From Rotaria sordida (Eukaryota; Rotifera; Eurotatoria; Philodinida; Philodinidae): a DNA stretch of 64,000 bases. The notes beneath the pieces were generated by a model. The model had not been told where the DNA came from, made no database searches, and saw only the letters and a list, made by a program, of their open reading frames with translations. Below, in pieces: positions 25,301-37,600 of the stretch. The translations under genes and the position numbers were made by a program. The stretch covers positions 62,001-126,000 of the forward strand of contig CAJNOL010000040.1 in NCBI GenBank assembly GCA_905250125.1. The letters run 5' to 3'. The number at the start of each line of letters is the position of its first letter. The stretch's first letter is position 1.

Positions 25301-25900
25301 TAGGACTGAAGAATCATCAAAGAACTGTCAGATTCATAATTTCCCTAGTATTTTATTTGTCTGATTATTCTCAAAATAAATTCAACATGATACAAAGAGC
25401 TATTAGAATAATAACTAATAATACATCACTATTGATAGTTTTTAGTTTTCAACATCCAACCATAAACTCATGAAGCTAATAATACCAAAAATTTTGGTCT
25501 CAACATATTTTTTCATTGATATGCGATTCAATTGAGTTGACCAAGAAAAATTCTCGTAGGTCGAGTTTACCTTTTATATGTTCTCCCACCGCTTTGTGTT
25601 CATGTAATTTCATTTTAAAAAAGAAAATATTATAAACCATATTCTCATTTGATTGTAAAACGAACAATTTTAGTTTTTTTCTTTTATAATTTTAGTCAAG
25701 ATATGACAAGTGTTACTCAAGAAGAAGAAAAATCAACAACAAAGGATCATTCTGAACAAAAATCAGTTGAAGAAACAATTGACCAACATCACAATAAACA
25801 AATAAAAACAAATGATGATCCTAGTCAGCTACCAGTTTCGAAGAAGACCAACAATTCTCATGCTGAAGTAGCAAAAAATGAAACAGCTAAAGACAACTAA
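22386..25900 (+). CDS. MacroD-type macrodomain protein
   Basis: Six exons: 22386-22444, 22805-22894, 22967-23115, 23169-23500, 23551-23987 and 25696-25900, giving 423 residues in one frame. Residues 1-70 are polar and Gln/Ser-rich. The macrodomain covers about 75-250. It has GDITRTKVDAIVNAAN (ADP-ribose-binding Asp and Asn), GGGGVDGIIHRAAGPEL, an INTAGPVYD strand and SCGIFGYP closing the phosphate loop. These are the marks of MacroD-class enzymes, which remove mono-ADP-ribose from acidic residues and deacetylate O-acetyl-ADP-ribose. Residues after about 255 are an acidic, low-complexity tail with many Asp, Ser, Thr and Lys. Intron 5 (1708 nt) is far longer than the rest because it carries a foldback element. 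Reading through the exon 5 donor would end the protein eight codons later at 24012. Likely nuclear or cytosolic; no signal peptide. Confidence 0.92.
24092..25595. mobile_element. 1.5-kb foldback element inside the macrodomain gene intron
   Basis: The two halves are inverted copies around a centre near 24820. Terminal blocks TTTCTTGGTCAACTCAATTG (left) and CAATTGAGTTGACCAAGAAA (right) pair. So do internal blocks such as AAGAATTTCTGAAACTTTG against its complement at 24907-24930. Arms are roughly 700 bp each, with a very short loop. Similar peptide-like frames on the two strands (KFFKSYM...LNFFMLI) are a mirror effect of the palindrome, although they could mark an ancient coding origin. Confidence 0.75.
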
Positions 25901-26991
25901 CATCATTCATGCATGACAGATAATCCTGAAAATTAAGACTGAACAAAAATCGAATGAACTAAGAATTTCTTAAGTGTTACTTTCTTTTTTTTTTTTTTTT
26001 TTTTATTGTATTCATCTTCATTTTCCATATGGTAATTCAGAAAAATCATTTCTTTTCAATTTTTTAAATATAGTGAAAAACTTCACATTAAATATCATAT
26101 AATTCGTCTTTGGTTTTTAGACTTTTTGATATTCTACTATATTCTTAAGACAAATATGGCTAATAATCAGACACTTAAAATATGGTAAGTGAATGATAGA
26201 TCGCCATTATCCATCTGCTGATTGTTTCATTCATTTATCATACATTTGTATATATACATTAAACAATAGAAGAAACAAAAAAACACAAATTGTTGATTGT
26301 TAATATGTGTACATAAGGTGTAAAGTGTACTTCATATTTCTTCTTATTTTCACTTGAATAATTCAAATAAGTGTATAGATTCAATCTTTTAAGCTATGAA
26401 TAAGTTGATCATCATCAACCTTTTTTTCTTTTTGTTGTTGTATGTAGAAAGGTGTGAGATACTTTCAGACATGTAATAAAAAAGACGGACGTGACTAGAA
26501 GAATAACATTGAATATATTGAAATGAAAAAAAAAAAAAAAAAAGAAAAAAAGGTCTCTCGATGATGGGGTCATTTGTTCGTCGTTCGGACAGTTGTTTGT
26601 CGGCTCCATCTTCATCAACATGCTTTTATATATGAGTGATTCGCGTGCCACTTTGTTCTTTTTTTTTTCTTCTTCTTGTCCATGTCTTTCTCTCTGTCGT
26701 TTATTACGATGGCGATCATCACTCTCTCTACTGTTTCTCTCTGTCTCTCTCTTTCGTTCTCGTCGTCCCAATGTAGAAAAGAAATAAAGATTGTATATGT
26801 GTGTGTCTTTGTCGTCGTCGTTGTTGTATAGTAGAAGAAGGCGGAAGACGTGTCGTTCTCTCTGTATGCTTTTAGTCATTATTCATTTTCTTATAAATAT
26901 AGATTTGTTCTACTTAGTTGTACAACGAGAAAGAAAACCCTAGAAAAAAAAAAAGATATATTAAACATTAGGATCATAGAATGGCACACGG
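25901..26991. other. Intergenic / 5' region of the following gene
   Basis: Poly-T near 25983-26005, A-rich run near 26526-26550 and a pyrimidine-rich stretch (26640-26780, CTCTCT/TTCTT). The 154-residue minus-strand frame here is Arg/Glu/Lys low complexity from that run and not a gene. It probably includes promoter and leader of the gene starting at 26992. Confidence 0.45.
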
Positions 26992-29900
26992 ATGAATGGG
27001 ATTCGTCGATTATTTCTTTTAAATATTATTTTATTTTTACAAATCAAGTCAGGTAATATTTATATTGGTTTTTCTTTTTTTGTGTGTGTGTTCTATAATC
27101 ACTATTCAATGTTCAATAATAACAATTTTAATGATCGTTTAAATGACAGAAGTGTGAACGATTTGTCAAAATAGATAGATGATTGGTTAGACTGATAGAT
27201 AGATCGAATGAACATACGTTTATGCGCACACGACAGCTGTCGATAGAATGAAGATGAAGAATGAACAATGATATGTGCATGCGTTTTGTTCGTCAATTGG
27301 ATTTATTTAGACAATACACCGTTCTACGTGACTGTCATTTATATTTGAATGTATGTGAACTGTTGTCCATCTGTCCTGAACATTTTTTCTTCTTATTTTT
27401 TTTTAAAATCCCACCTACTTGTTCACCTTCAGTCATAATACAACGTATTTAATTCATCATCAATAATTAAATTGAGAAACTCATATGATGAACATTAAAA
27501 TTCAACGAATGAATTTAATTCGTTATTATTCTACGTCATTTTGTTTCTTATTTAAGTAATGATTAGAATTGAGCAGATGTTATAGAGTGAATGAATGTAT
27601 GTGATGGAGAGAGAAAGAAAAAAGAGAAGCCTCTTAAGTATGAGAAAAGTTCGCTTGTCTTTTTGATTATAACTATTGTCAGCCTTGAGTCTTCTATTGA
27701 TGATCGATTGAAACATTTATAGTAGCTATATGGATTATTTTGGCTTTTTTCAAGTGTTGTTATATGATGAGAAAAAATTCCATATCCTGAAGTGTAGCTA
27801 TTATAATGCATTCGCCCAGAAGAAACTATCTAATCTAAAGACAGGGAATGACGATTGATGATGATTCTAAGTATATGTACATCGATGTGTTTATTCATTT
27901 CATTGTTGATGGATCTTTCTGTTCGATGACGTAATTATGATGGACTTAAACGACAATGTATATATTTAAGAAAAACTATTTTATGTATATATATATATAG
28001 TTTTCCTCATTGATTTAATACCTAAGGGACGAAAAAAAAACTTATTGAATTTTTTTTTGTAAAAGATTACGTCTTCATTCGTTTACGCTTTGTATAGTGT
28101 CTCATTAATATATGAAAAGAAATGATGACCTAGTAAGAAATTCTACATTAATCAAAGTTTAAATATTCATATGAATGATTTTTTTTTCATCAAATATGAT
28201 AGAATAACGAGAAATGATTGAAGGGCGTGGTATCGACATTGAACGCTTCGTATAGAAAAAATATATATATACAATCAGTTGTAATTTAGTTATAACCTTC
28301 AAAATTCTTTTTTTTTTGTCTCTAGCTTGCTCGTTGTGCAATATGCCTACGGCATGGCTTGGCTTATGGTATCAACGTGGAATGACTTCACTATTAGAGA
28401 TAACAATCGATTATATCCAGACAAAAGGACGTTGCATAGATGTGCTTCCTATACAACAGTATTACCTTTTTACTGAGCGGTATGTATAAATCACTTGTCA
28501 TCATCATCATCATCAATGTTTAGAGTTTGTTTATACTTAATTATGCAGTGTATATATATATATATATATATATATATGTCTATCATCATGTCTATTGCAC
28601 GTGCTCAACATAGTTTTGACATATAGGAGTGAAAAGAAAAATTAATTAAAAAGCTTTTTAGCTTAGTAAAAAGGTGTAAAAGCTCAAGCAAATGTTACAC
28701 ATGTGTCTCTTGTGGATTCTTTTTGTTGAATGAGTTAGCACAGACGGAAAAGAAAACTAAATATCTAATATATTACGTCATATTTATATATGTACGTGCT
28801 TAGATAGAATCAATATAGCAGAAAATAAGGTTTGCCATCAGCAATGAAGCATAATAATATCTTTAACACATATATATATATATATTTTTTTTCTTTATTT
28901 ATTAATAGTATAAATCGTTGTACACGATGTCTTTTATTTATTGAACGAGATACCAATTTACTTCAATATCGTGAAAGTAATGTTTCTTATTTCTTAAGAA
29001 AATATTATACAATAGATTTTTCTTTTGACTTTTCATTTAGGTGAATGTAATGATGCGGATGATCTATCGAATATAACTTTATGTCCGAATATGATTGCAC
29101 CCGATGCTCCATTGTATACACTTCATCGAAGTGAGTATTGTTGATATTATTATTATTCTTATGCTTGTGATTATTGTTGTTTTAACATACAATACATAAG
29201 ATGATGAGGTTAAAAGATTCATATGCATAACAAAGAAAAAACAAAAAGAAACGAAGAATAAAAGATGTTATTTGCATTTCTATTTTTATTTGACAATATG
29301 CTCATTTGTTATGCTTATTTGTTTTTGTTTTATAAAAAAAAAAATTTAGACAATTCTAAGCCTCAATTATGTCCTATTCAACCACCATTTTTATTGTTAA
29401 AATTAATCAAAGATGGTTCAACATGTCATCGGTCATTATCATCATCATATATTGGTGAATGTATAAATGATTATCAATTTCGTTTACATCTTTCACCATG
29501 TTCACCTTATTATCAAACACTTGATCTGCATTTATTATGTGTTGCAACATGGATTGAAGGTTTTCATACATATTTTGTTACTCGTATTCTTTCCAAACAA
29601 TACCATCATAATGATAATCCATATGAATGTTTTGTAAGTTAAATAATTTAAATCTTAGTAATTTTTTCTTTATTTTTGAATATTTTAATCATCTTTAGTA
29701 TTATACAACTAAAGAAAAAGATATCTCATCATCATTTTCATTAAGTATGGCAACTGATGGGTCATGTCGTGATCTAAATTCTCGACATATGGCAACAGTA
29801 ATGACATTATCGTCAATAAGTAAGTTACTTTTTTTTTTATGCAACACAATCTAAAAGGAGTGTTGAATTATATAGGATAGAAATTTGCATCCCTTCCTTT

Positions 29901-32254
29901 ACAGACAATCACAGAGATTACCATGGAAAAGTCATAGACACATTAGAAACAACTCATCAAAGACGTAGCAGACATATTAGCAACACTTCCTGTGACTAGA
30001 ATGCATCGGGTTGGTCCAAGGTTCGGATCAGGTCTGAAAATTTTGTACCCAATGGACTCTAGTCGTCTAAGAAATGTGTAGGATGCACTAGTCACCAAAT
30101 GGAAAAACCTATCTCGTATCTTCGGGGTGACTATTCAATTAGGATTAGAAAATTTCATTGAGAATATCAAAGTACAATTCGATCGGGTCCCAAAAATTTT
30201 TGAACCGATTGGCTTTACCTATGACAGCCGTTATCTATATGCGATCAAAGACTGTACATCAATAGCGTCTCGTTATAGTATATTAGTTACTTCCTTAGTG
30301 TGTTTCTGGAGTATTAATTAAAAGGATGATAAGAAAATGTGTCCTAGAATAGATAATCTTCCGGTGATTAGCAAGAACAGCTCCATCGTGTTTGACATTT
30401 TAATCTCACAACGATTGTATTAACAGTTTTTTTTTGAAAATAATTAATTAATTATTTGTTTTATGTTACTTAAGACCGATATATGATGAATGAATCAAAT
30501 ATATCTTGTATATATCCAGATGAATTTCAACAATATGAATGGTATTCTCTTAATCGTACAATACAAATGTTTATAAGAAATACTGATATTGAATTAATTA
30601 ATATTCAACAAAATGAATATAATAAACGATTGCATTGTCTTCAATCAATAAATTCATCATATTATCGTATTGGAATATTTACAAATTGGTATAAAATTTA
30701 ATTTAAAAGAAAAAAAAAAAAGATAATTTGCTTTTTTTTTTGTAGTGATGTTAATGAGAAATGTTTACAAATAAATCAACGAACAGATAATGTTTTAGAA
30801 TTAATTATAAATAATTGTCATAATAATGAATATAGTAAAATATTAACATTTATTAAAAAATCAAATTATCTATCATTATGTCCAACATCAATTGGACATT
30901 TATTATTTGAATCCAATTTAAATCATCAACATCATCATCGACAATTAATTTTACGAAAAAAAAGATTTCATATGTCTGTTGGTTGTGAAAATAAAGATAA
31001 ATTAATAATTTATCAAATAGAAAAAGGTTTGAAAATGAACTATGAATAGAAAGTATAATAGAAAAGATTATTTAAATAAATATGCTTATGTTTTTAATTT
31101 AAAGTTCAATCTTAACGTACCGAATCTATTTTGAGTCACGTAGGAAAGATGATAAACTTGTTAGTAAATAAAAAGATGAGATATACTGTGGATTATATGT
31201 ATGTTAACGTCCAAACTGAGATTACGTTCAATATCGGATTGAGAAGAAAATTTATGTTAAAACGTGAATAGTTTATCAATTGTTGTCAGATTCATATAAA
31301 TGAACTGAGATGGTTCAATGACATTTCAATGAATACAATTATTAGTTAGAAGTTTAAATCTATGAAGTTATGAACAGTTTTCCATGAAAACAGTTTATTA
31401 ATAAAAATCCGATATTGGACGTAATCTCATTTTGGACGCTAATATATATTTATATTTGTGAGATTTAATCGCACATAAAAGTCAATTACTCTTGTCGTTA
31501 ATTCTTATTAGATGCTAAGCTAGGTTTGATACAATAAAAAAAAAACCGATCGCATATTCATACGAGATATAAGTATTAAAAATACTATTTAAAAGATCTA
31601 ATCAAAATGATTGTAAATATTCAAATGAAATCATTGATAAGAAAAGAAATAATTATACAAATTTAAGTATTCATTGTAACCGGAAAGTTCTGATTCGGCT
31701 ATTCTCGGACAAGAAACGACCCAAGCCGGAAGTTCAGGAATGATATATGCTTATATAAGTTGAAAAAAAATCATTAATCATATTCTTATTTTTTTCTGTC
31801 ATATCTATTAAAAATTTAATAACTCGGTAGAATGTCTCATTGATACTATGAGAGTTTGTATTTTGTCTTATAATTTAGATCTTGAATATCGTTCATTAAC
31901 TCAAATGGATACATGTATTGCATCATGGAAATCCAGTGATTTATCAACGATTTATCTTATCGCTCAATCAAATTATTCAGATGCTAGTTATTGTCTTGTA
32001 TGTTTTTCTTTTTCTTTTTTTTTTAATCTAATTATATTGTTTTTCTTTCATTTTAATAGAGTTTTCAAATGAGTGATTCAATTATAATTCGAAATAACAG
32101 TCATACATGTTCATTTAATAATAATGAAGATAAAACATCTATTTCAATTTATTCAGCTAAATTAATTAATCCTTGTTCTCAATCAAAACGATTATCATTT
32201 AACTATATTCTTTTATTAATAATAATATTATTATGTATAAATAATACTAGATAA
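26992..32254 (+). CDS. Secreted Cys-rich, probably GPI-anchored protein (DUF7042-7045-like)
   Basis: Ten exons: 26992-27052, 28326-28479, 28909-28976, 29041-29130, 29350-29633, 29699-29819, 30475-30688, 30746-31026, 31831-31997 and 32060-32254. All junctions keep frame and give 544 residues. The signal peptide is residues 1-20 (MNGIRRLFLLNIILFLQIKS). The mature start reads ACSLCNMPTAWLGLWYQRG, then GRC, RCTRC and LLQYRES-C. This is the pattern of the arthropod/nematode DUF7044 module (C..P..W.G.W.Q.G ... G.C ... C..C ... NVLQYRE..C). Further Cys-rich modules follow, with many N-glycosylation sites. The C-terminus is hydrophobic (YILLLIIILLCI) with only a few residues after it, as in a GPI signal. 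Function is unknown for this family; a cell-surface or matrix role is inferred. Intron 1 is 1.27 kb. The introns after exons 6 and 8 contain a dispersed repeat and a MITE. Confidence 0.75.
29852..30290 (+). repeat. Dispersed repeat, long copy, in intron 6
   Basis: Begins ATCTAAAAGGAGTGTTGAA and ends near ATATGCGATCAAAGACTGTA ... TTAGTTAC. It shares both ends with the shorter copy at 14007-14150. Base composition is less AT-rich than the surrounding intron. The 64-residue frame at 30127-30321 has no recognised motif. Probably a non-autonomous mobile element or a relic of a larger one. Confidence 0.5.
31204..31442. mobile_element. 239-bp MITE in intron 8
   Basis: Left end TTAACGTCCAAACTGAGATT is mirrored at the right by AATCTCATTTTGGACGCTAA. 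The arms are about 37 bp (through CAATATCGGATT). A possible TTA/TAA terminal symmetry is present. No coding capacity. Confidence 0.7.
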
Positions 32255-32759
32255 CAAAATCAAAAAAAAAACAACAACAACAAACGTTCGTTTTGATTTA
32301 GTTAATTATTCATTCCAAACAGTGAATACGGGATTGGATAATGATAAGCCATATAGTTGCAATATTTTTTATTTGCTTTCTTTTGGTTTTCTATTTTATA
32401 TTAAAAGTCATTGTTTCTCTTTTTCTTGTTATTAATATTTCGTATTAATCCCAATCTTTGTTTATGTTATTTGTTGTATGTATAGATTATAAAATATGAA
32501 AGAGAGAAAAAAAAAAGACTTATTTGTATTGTGAATATTTATATGCTTTTGTTTTTATTCATGAACATAAAGAAAGAAAAAGATAGTTTCTACTTAATGA
32601 TATGTTTTATTTATTTGAATAATTGAAGAACATTTTTCGAAATGAAAGACAATGATTATTAGAAGAGTGTTTTTCTAAGATAGAAAGTATTTAATTTAAA
32701 CTCAAATAGCGACTTTAATAACTAATCAAGTTCTCTATCGAGTACATTCCATATTGACA

Positions 32760-33295
32760 CTATATAAATGGACTATGAGAAGAAGAATCCTGAAAAACTA
32801 AACACGATAGTTTTCCGATTCTAGAAGACTGTCTGAAAATTAGTTTTTAAGAATACCATCTTAAAGAACACAAAATCTTGAATAAAAAGAGAGCTTGCGA
32901 CATTTCCTACGGTCTTTACTTAAAAAGTTACCAACATAACAAAAAACAAAAAAATGCGTGTTTTTTTATAAATTTCACGTTTTTTTTTCTTTTTTGTGGC
33001 ACTTATAACCAGTGGTGTAACCAGTAGTTTTTATTTGTAGGTAATTCACCAGCCAAACTGTTTTGAGGCGTCGGTAACTTTGGATAATTGGCCAATGATC
33101 CATGGCTGGATATGTGACTGCTTATAACTTTTTAAAAGAAAGCCGTAGGAAATGTAGCAACCCTTTTCTTTTAGTCAGGATTTTGTGCTCTTTAAGGTTG
33201 TATTCTTAAACACTAATTTTCATACAGTCTTCTGAAACTGGAAAACTATTGTGTTTGGTTTTTCAGAATTTTTTTCTCATGGCCCATCTATGTAG
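32760..33295. mobile_element. Foldback element (about 535 bp)
   Basis: Left TATAAATGGACTATGAGAA pairs loosely with right TTCTCATGGCCCATCTATG. Inner blocks such as GATTCTAGAAGACTGT with ACAGTCTTCTGAAAC, and CATTTCCTACGG with CCGTAGGAAATG, are complementary. Non-coding. Confidence 0.65.
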
Positions 33296-33430
33296 CGTCA
33301 GTATGAAATGCATTCGATAGAGCACTTCATTGGTTATTCAAATTACCATTTGGATTTAAGCTGACTGCCTCGTATGGTAGAAAAAAAACGTATTGGTTTT
33401 ATATTTTTCAATAGCGCCGTATATACATAG

Positions 33431-34070
33431 AGTGGGCACGAAAATTATTTAACAAAGTTTATCTTCAATTTCTTTTCGCTGCTATAAGCGTTAGAAAGAA
33501 TCTAAATTGTGGTTCAAATAGAGGAAATTGTTTCCAAAAACAGAAACTCCAGACAACCAAAAAGCGAGTTTTTCAACAGCTAGAATGGGTAAATATAATT
33601 TTGTTTAAACCACATAGAACAATATGGCAAAGAGCTTTCTATAAAACGAGATATCTTTGAGTTCTCTACGACATTTTTTAACTGAGATACAACAATCTTA
33701 CGGAAATCCATACAATCGGTTTTTTTCAATTTCTTATAGAAAAACCATTTTTTGATCGTCAAGCGAATTGTTGTATCTCAGTCAAAAAGTATCACACGGA
33801 ACTCAGCGATATTCCACTTTGTTGAGGATAGTCTACTCTATCATTTGTTTGTAATCTAAACAAAATTATATACTTTAAGTGTTGAAAAACTAGAATTTTA
33901 GTTTTCTGAGTCCCTATCTCTGCGAATATGATAACAATTTTTTATTTCTTTATATTCTTGTTAGGAACCATTTTCTCTATTTAAATCACTATTTGGATTC
34001 TTTCTAACATTTATAGCAGCGAAAAATAATTGAAAATAAACTTTGTTGAATAATTTTAGTACTAGCTACA
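33431..34070. mobile_element. Foldback element (about 640 bp)
   Basis: CAAAGTTTATCTTCAATT with AATTGAAAATAAACTTTG, GCTGCTATAAGCGTTAGAAA with TTTCTAACATTTATAGCAGC, and the central TGAGATACAACAAT with ATTGTTGTATCTCA are inverted partners. Arms run nearly to the centre, so a transcript could fold into one long hairpin. Confidence 0.7.
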
Positions 34071-34685
34071 TTATTTGCATATCCGCGCATTTATTTTGTT
34101 TTTTGTAATGGAAAACAATGACCATGAACTGTGTTTAAAATTTTATTTTTTTTCTTTCTTTTAATGGCACATAATGTCTTTGTGTAACGAGTTGTGAGTA
34201 AATACAAACATAGTTGTCATAATAATTATGTTCTATAAATTGAAGAATGCATTTTTTTTCATTAAAAATATTTTTAGAGTGTATTCTTTATTGTTTGCTT
34301 TTATCAATTTATTTCTTAACACAAGACAGTTTTTATTATGACATGTTGGCATATTAAAACAAAAGTTATTAGTGATTGATGTCATTCAAAAGCGAATTAT
34401 AATAATAATAAAAATATACAAATGTCTTAGTTTACGAGTTTTCAGTATATTTATTTAATAATAAAATCTTTGTTAATGAAATGATAATAATAATACAAGT
34501 GTATCTCATAGAAACGTTTGTAAATATTTAATTTCTATATCTTATGTAAATAACATATAAAAACTTTTATAATAGTTCTTACTAATATTTTTCCTTCCGA
34601 TGCACTTAAGAAAACATATGAAATATACGTAGATAATTTAAGAGTTAGATGTTTCTATGAGTCTTCTTATTTGTAGATAATCATA

Positions 34686-37600
34686 ATGGCGTCATCTAAA
34701 CAAACAAAAAAAATATTAACTCAAGGAAAACACATTCTTAAGTCTACATCAAATAAACGACCATCATCAGTTTCAGAGCATGATGTAAAAATACAAGATA
34801 CTACTGATGATAGTCAAGATGAATCTTTACAACAAACAAATATAAGACAAAAAGGTTTGTTAAAAGAAAAACATTCTTAACTTTGTAGAAGTATTCAATG
34901 GGAAAAATTTGATTTGTTATATAAATTTTTATTTTTTTAGGTAAAAAAGATAAACGACAAAAAGTTATACGACCAAATGCATTCTTAAGTTTTAGAATAA
35001 CAAATCAACAGGTAAATTAAAATTTTCTGTTTATTATATAAATCAAAAATATATAAACTATTAGAAAAAAATGTTTTAAACTAAAATAGATTAGTATTTC
35101 TCTTGAAAAATAGTAGAGATGCTCAGGGAACATCTACCATTGTCAAAAATTTTATGTGTATAGATCTTTTTGAAACTAAAAACAATGTTCGAGATTATAG
35201 AAGATCTATACTACGAGAATTGATGTTTCTTATGTGAAACAAAGAAAATCATTCTTTGTTTTTATTTAATCACATTGAGAGTAAACACTGAAATATGTGG
35301 CATCTTGAATCTCAACACTTCAATAATGAAAATTCCTTAAAATAGATTTAAAATTTTCGTACCTATCTGATAATTTAACGGTTTTGATTCCACGTAATAT
35401 TTTGGGAACTGAACTTTATTCATCATGATTATAGTAAAGGTATTAAACCTCTCTCCACAATGGGAGATTCCTAATATCCTATTATGTCCATGCGTAGAAA
35501 TTTTTCAGGGTGGTATCTTCTATTGTGATTCATGTATTTTCATAATTTTTAATTAGAAGAGTTTTTCAAAAAATCAAGATGATTTCGAGGATTGGAAATA
35601 TACTAATTAAAATTTCTATATTGTGAGAAATTAATTAAGGGAAGTTTTCCATTACGTCTGATGTATCGTTCCTTAAATGGAAAGAAGTCTACATGATTAT
35701 TATAGAAAATGTAAAAAACTAGATTTTAGCATTCGATAGTCATGAAGTTATACCTTATAGATTTTTCTTCGTTTTATAAGTTAAGTATATCGTTAACTTC
35801 TACACAAATGAAAGTTTTCCTTTCCGTTGGAAAGAGCAACCATGTGACCTACAAATTCTCTACTATACATATTTTTTCTAGAACAAATCTTAAAACTGTG
35901 AAAAGCCAAGAATCCACTACCATCTAAACATGTTCTTACAATTTCATCATCAAGTCATATCATTTTCTAATTTCTATAAATTCTTTTCTTTTTCAATTTC
36001 AGAAGAGAATGAAACCAATTCATTTAATGATGAAGATGTGAATGTCGATATTGACAAGACTCACGCATCTACATCTTTTTAATGCTCGAAAGATTTGTTC
36101 TGGAAAGAAAAATGTATAGTAAAACATTTGTAGTTCACATATTTCTCTTTCCAAGAAAGAAAGAAACAAATTTTAATAATTTAGAAGTTAGCAATATGCT
36201 CTAATTGGTTTTTTGACATTCTTTACAAAGATTTTTACATTGTATGTTGTTTATGAAGAATACTTTTATTAATATGAAAAAAAAAACAAAGATTCTCTGA
36301 TTAATAACTTGCGAAAGCAAAAAAAAACAATATTTAATCTTCATTTAGATTATTGATCATGCTAATGAAATTCAAAAACAAATCATAGAATCAAATCCAT
36401 TATTATCAAAAGCTAGTATATCAATTCCAACACTTCATATAACACTTATGGTTTTTGCATTAAAAACTGACGATGACAAACAAAGGTTAGTAGAATAATA
36501 ATTATTAGAAAAAAAAACAAAACACAAAAAAAAAAAAAATCATAGATCAGTACGATGATAAGGTTCATTTTCATCTATAAATGGTTCTGCTGTAATTTCT
36601 TCTTCTTGATCAAGATCATCAGTTGATATTATATCTTCATCTAGATCTTTATCAAAAAGTATTGAAGCATCATCTTCTCTTACATTTTGTTTATTTATAG
36701 ATGGTCGTTTAGGTCTTTTATTTTTAACTTGATTTAAAACATCATCAAAATTAATATTATTTTCTTTGAATTTTGCTTTAACTGTTTCCGGTAATGTTTG
36801 TAATAATTCTTCAAGAGCTTCATTCATATTTTCGTTCATTCCAATATTTTCAAATGTTTGAGAAAATTTTGTTATTGTTTCACTTATATCATTATATTGT
36901 GCAATAACAGTTTGACGTAATTTTTCAAGTATTTCCAAAATAGAATTTTGTAATTGTTGTATACTTGTTCGTTTAATATCAAAATAATCATCTACATTAA
37001 ATTTTTCATCATGATTTAAATCAAGTTGATTAAAAAGTGTATTATTAATAAGATCAATTAATTCTGGTGTCCATTTTATAATTATTTCTGAAACATTTCT
37101 ATCTTGTTGAAAATGTTCTAAAAATGTTTCACGAGTATATGTTATATCGAATATTGGAGGATTAAGATATTGATAGAAATAAACTATTAAACCAATATCA
37201 CTAATATTGAATGTATCGGAAATAGTAAATTTAACCGTATCGAATGTTGTTGCATCAGTATGAGTACATGATAATGATTCAGAAATAGTTTCATTTACAA
37301 TTATTTTTTCAATTTTTTTTAATGTAAAAAGTAATGATATACTATTATTAAGTTGAGCACCTATAACCCAATCAGGTGGAAGAAATAAACAATTACCAGG
37401 TGCTAAACTTGTTAAAAAATATTCAACATTAGCAAGATTTTCTTGTGAAAGTAAAGTTTGTGAATCATATGTAATTGTTGATTGTTTTGTTTGATTAATA
37501 AGAATAAAATGTGGCCAACCATAAAGTGAACAATATAATTGTGAATACATATTTGATTGTCGTTCAAATGGTAATTCAGTTCGATCAGGACCAATAATAA

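Larger units (their letters stand above)
32255..34676. other. Intergenic with two foldback elements
   Basis: No supported genes. The first 300 nt are the likely 3' untranslated region of the upstream gene. Foldback elements lie at 32760-33295 and 33431-34070. Confidence 0.5.

Noticed and set aside
26415..26879. 154-residue minus-strand frame
   Set aside because: Low-complexity Arg/Glu/Lys and poly-Phe from pyrimidine-rich and poly-A runs upstream of the next gene.
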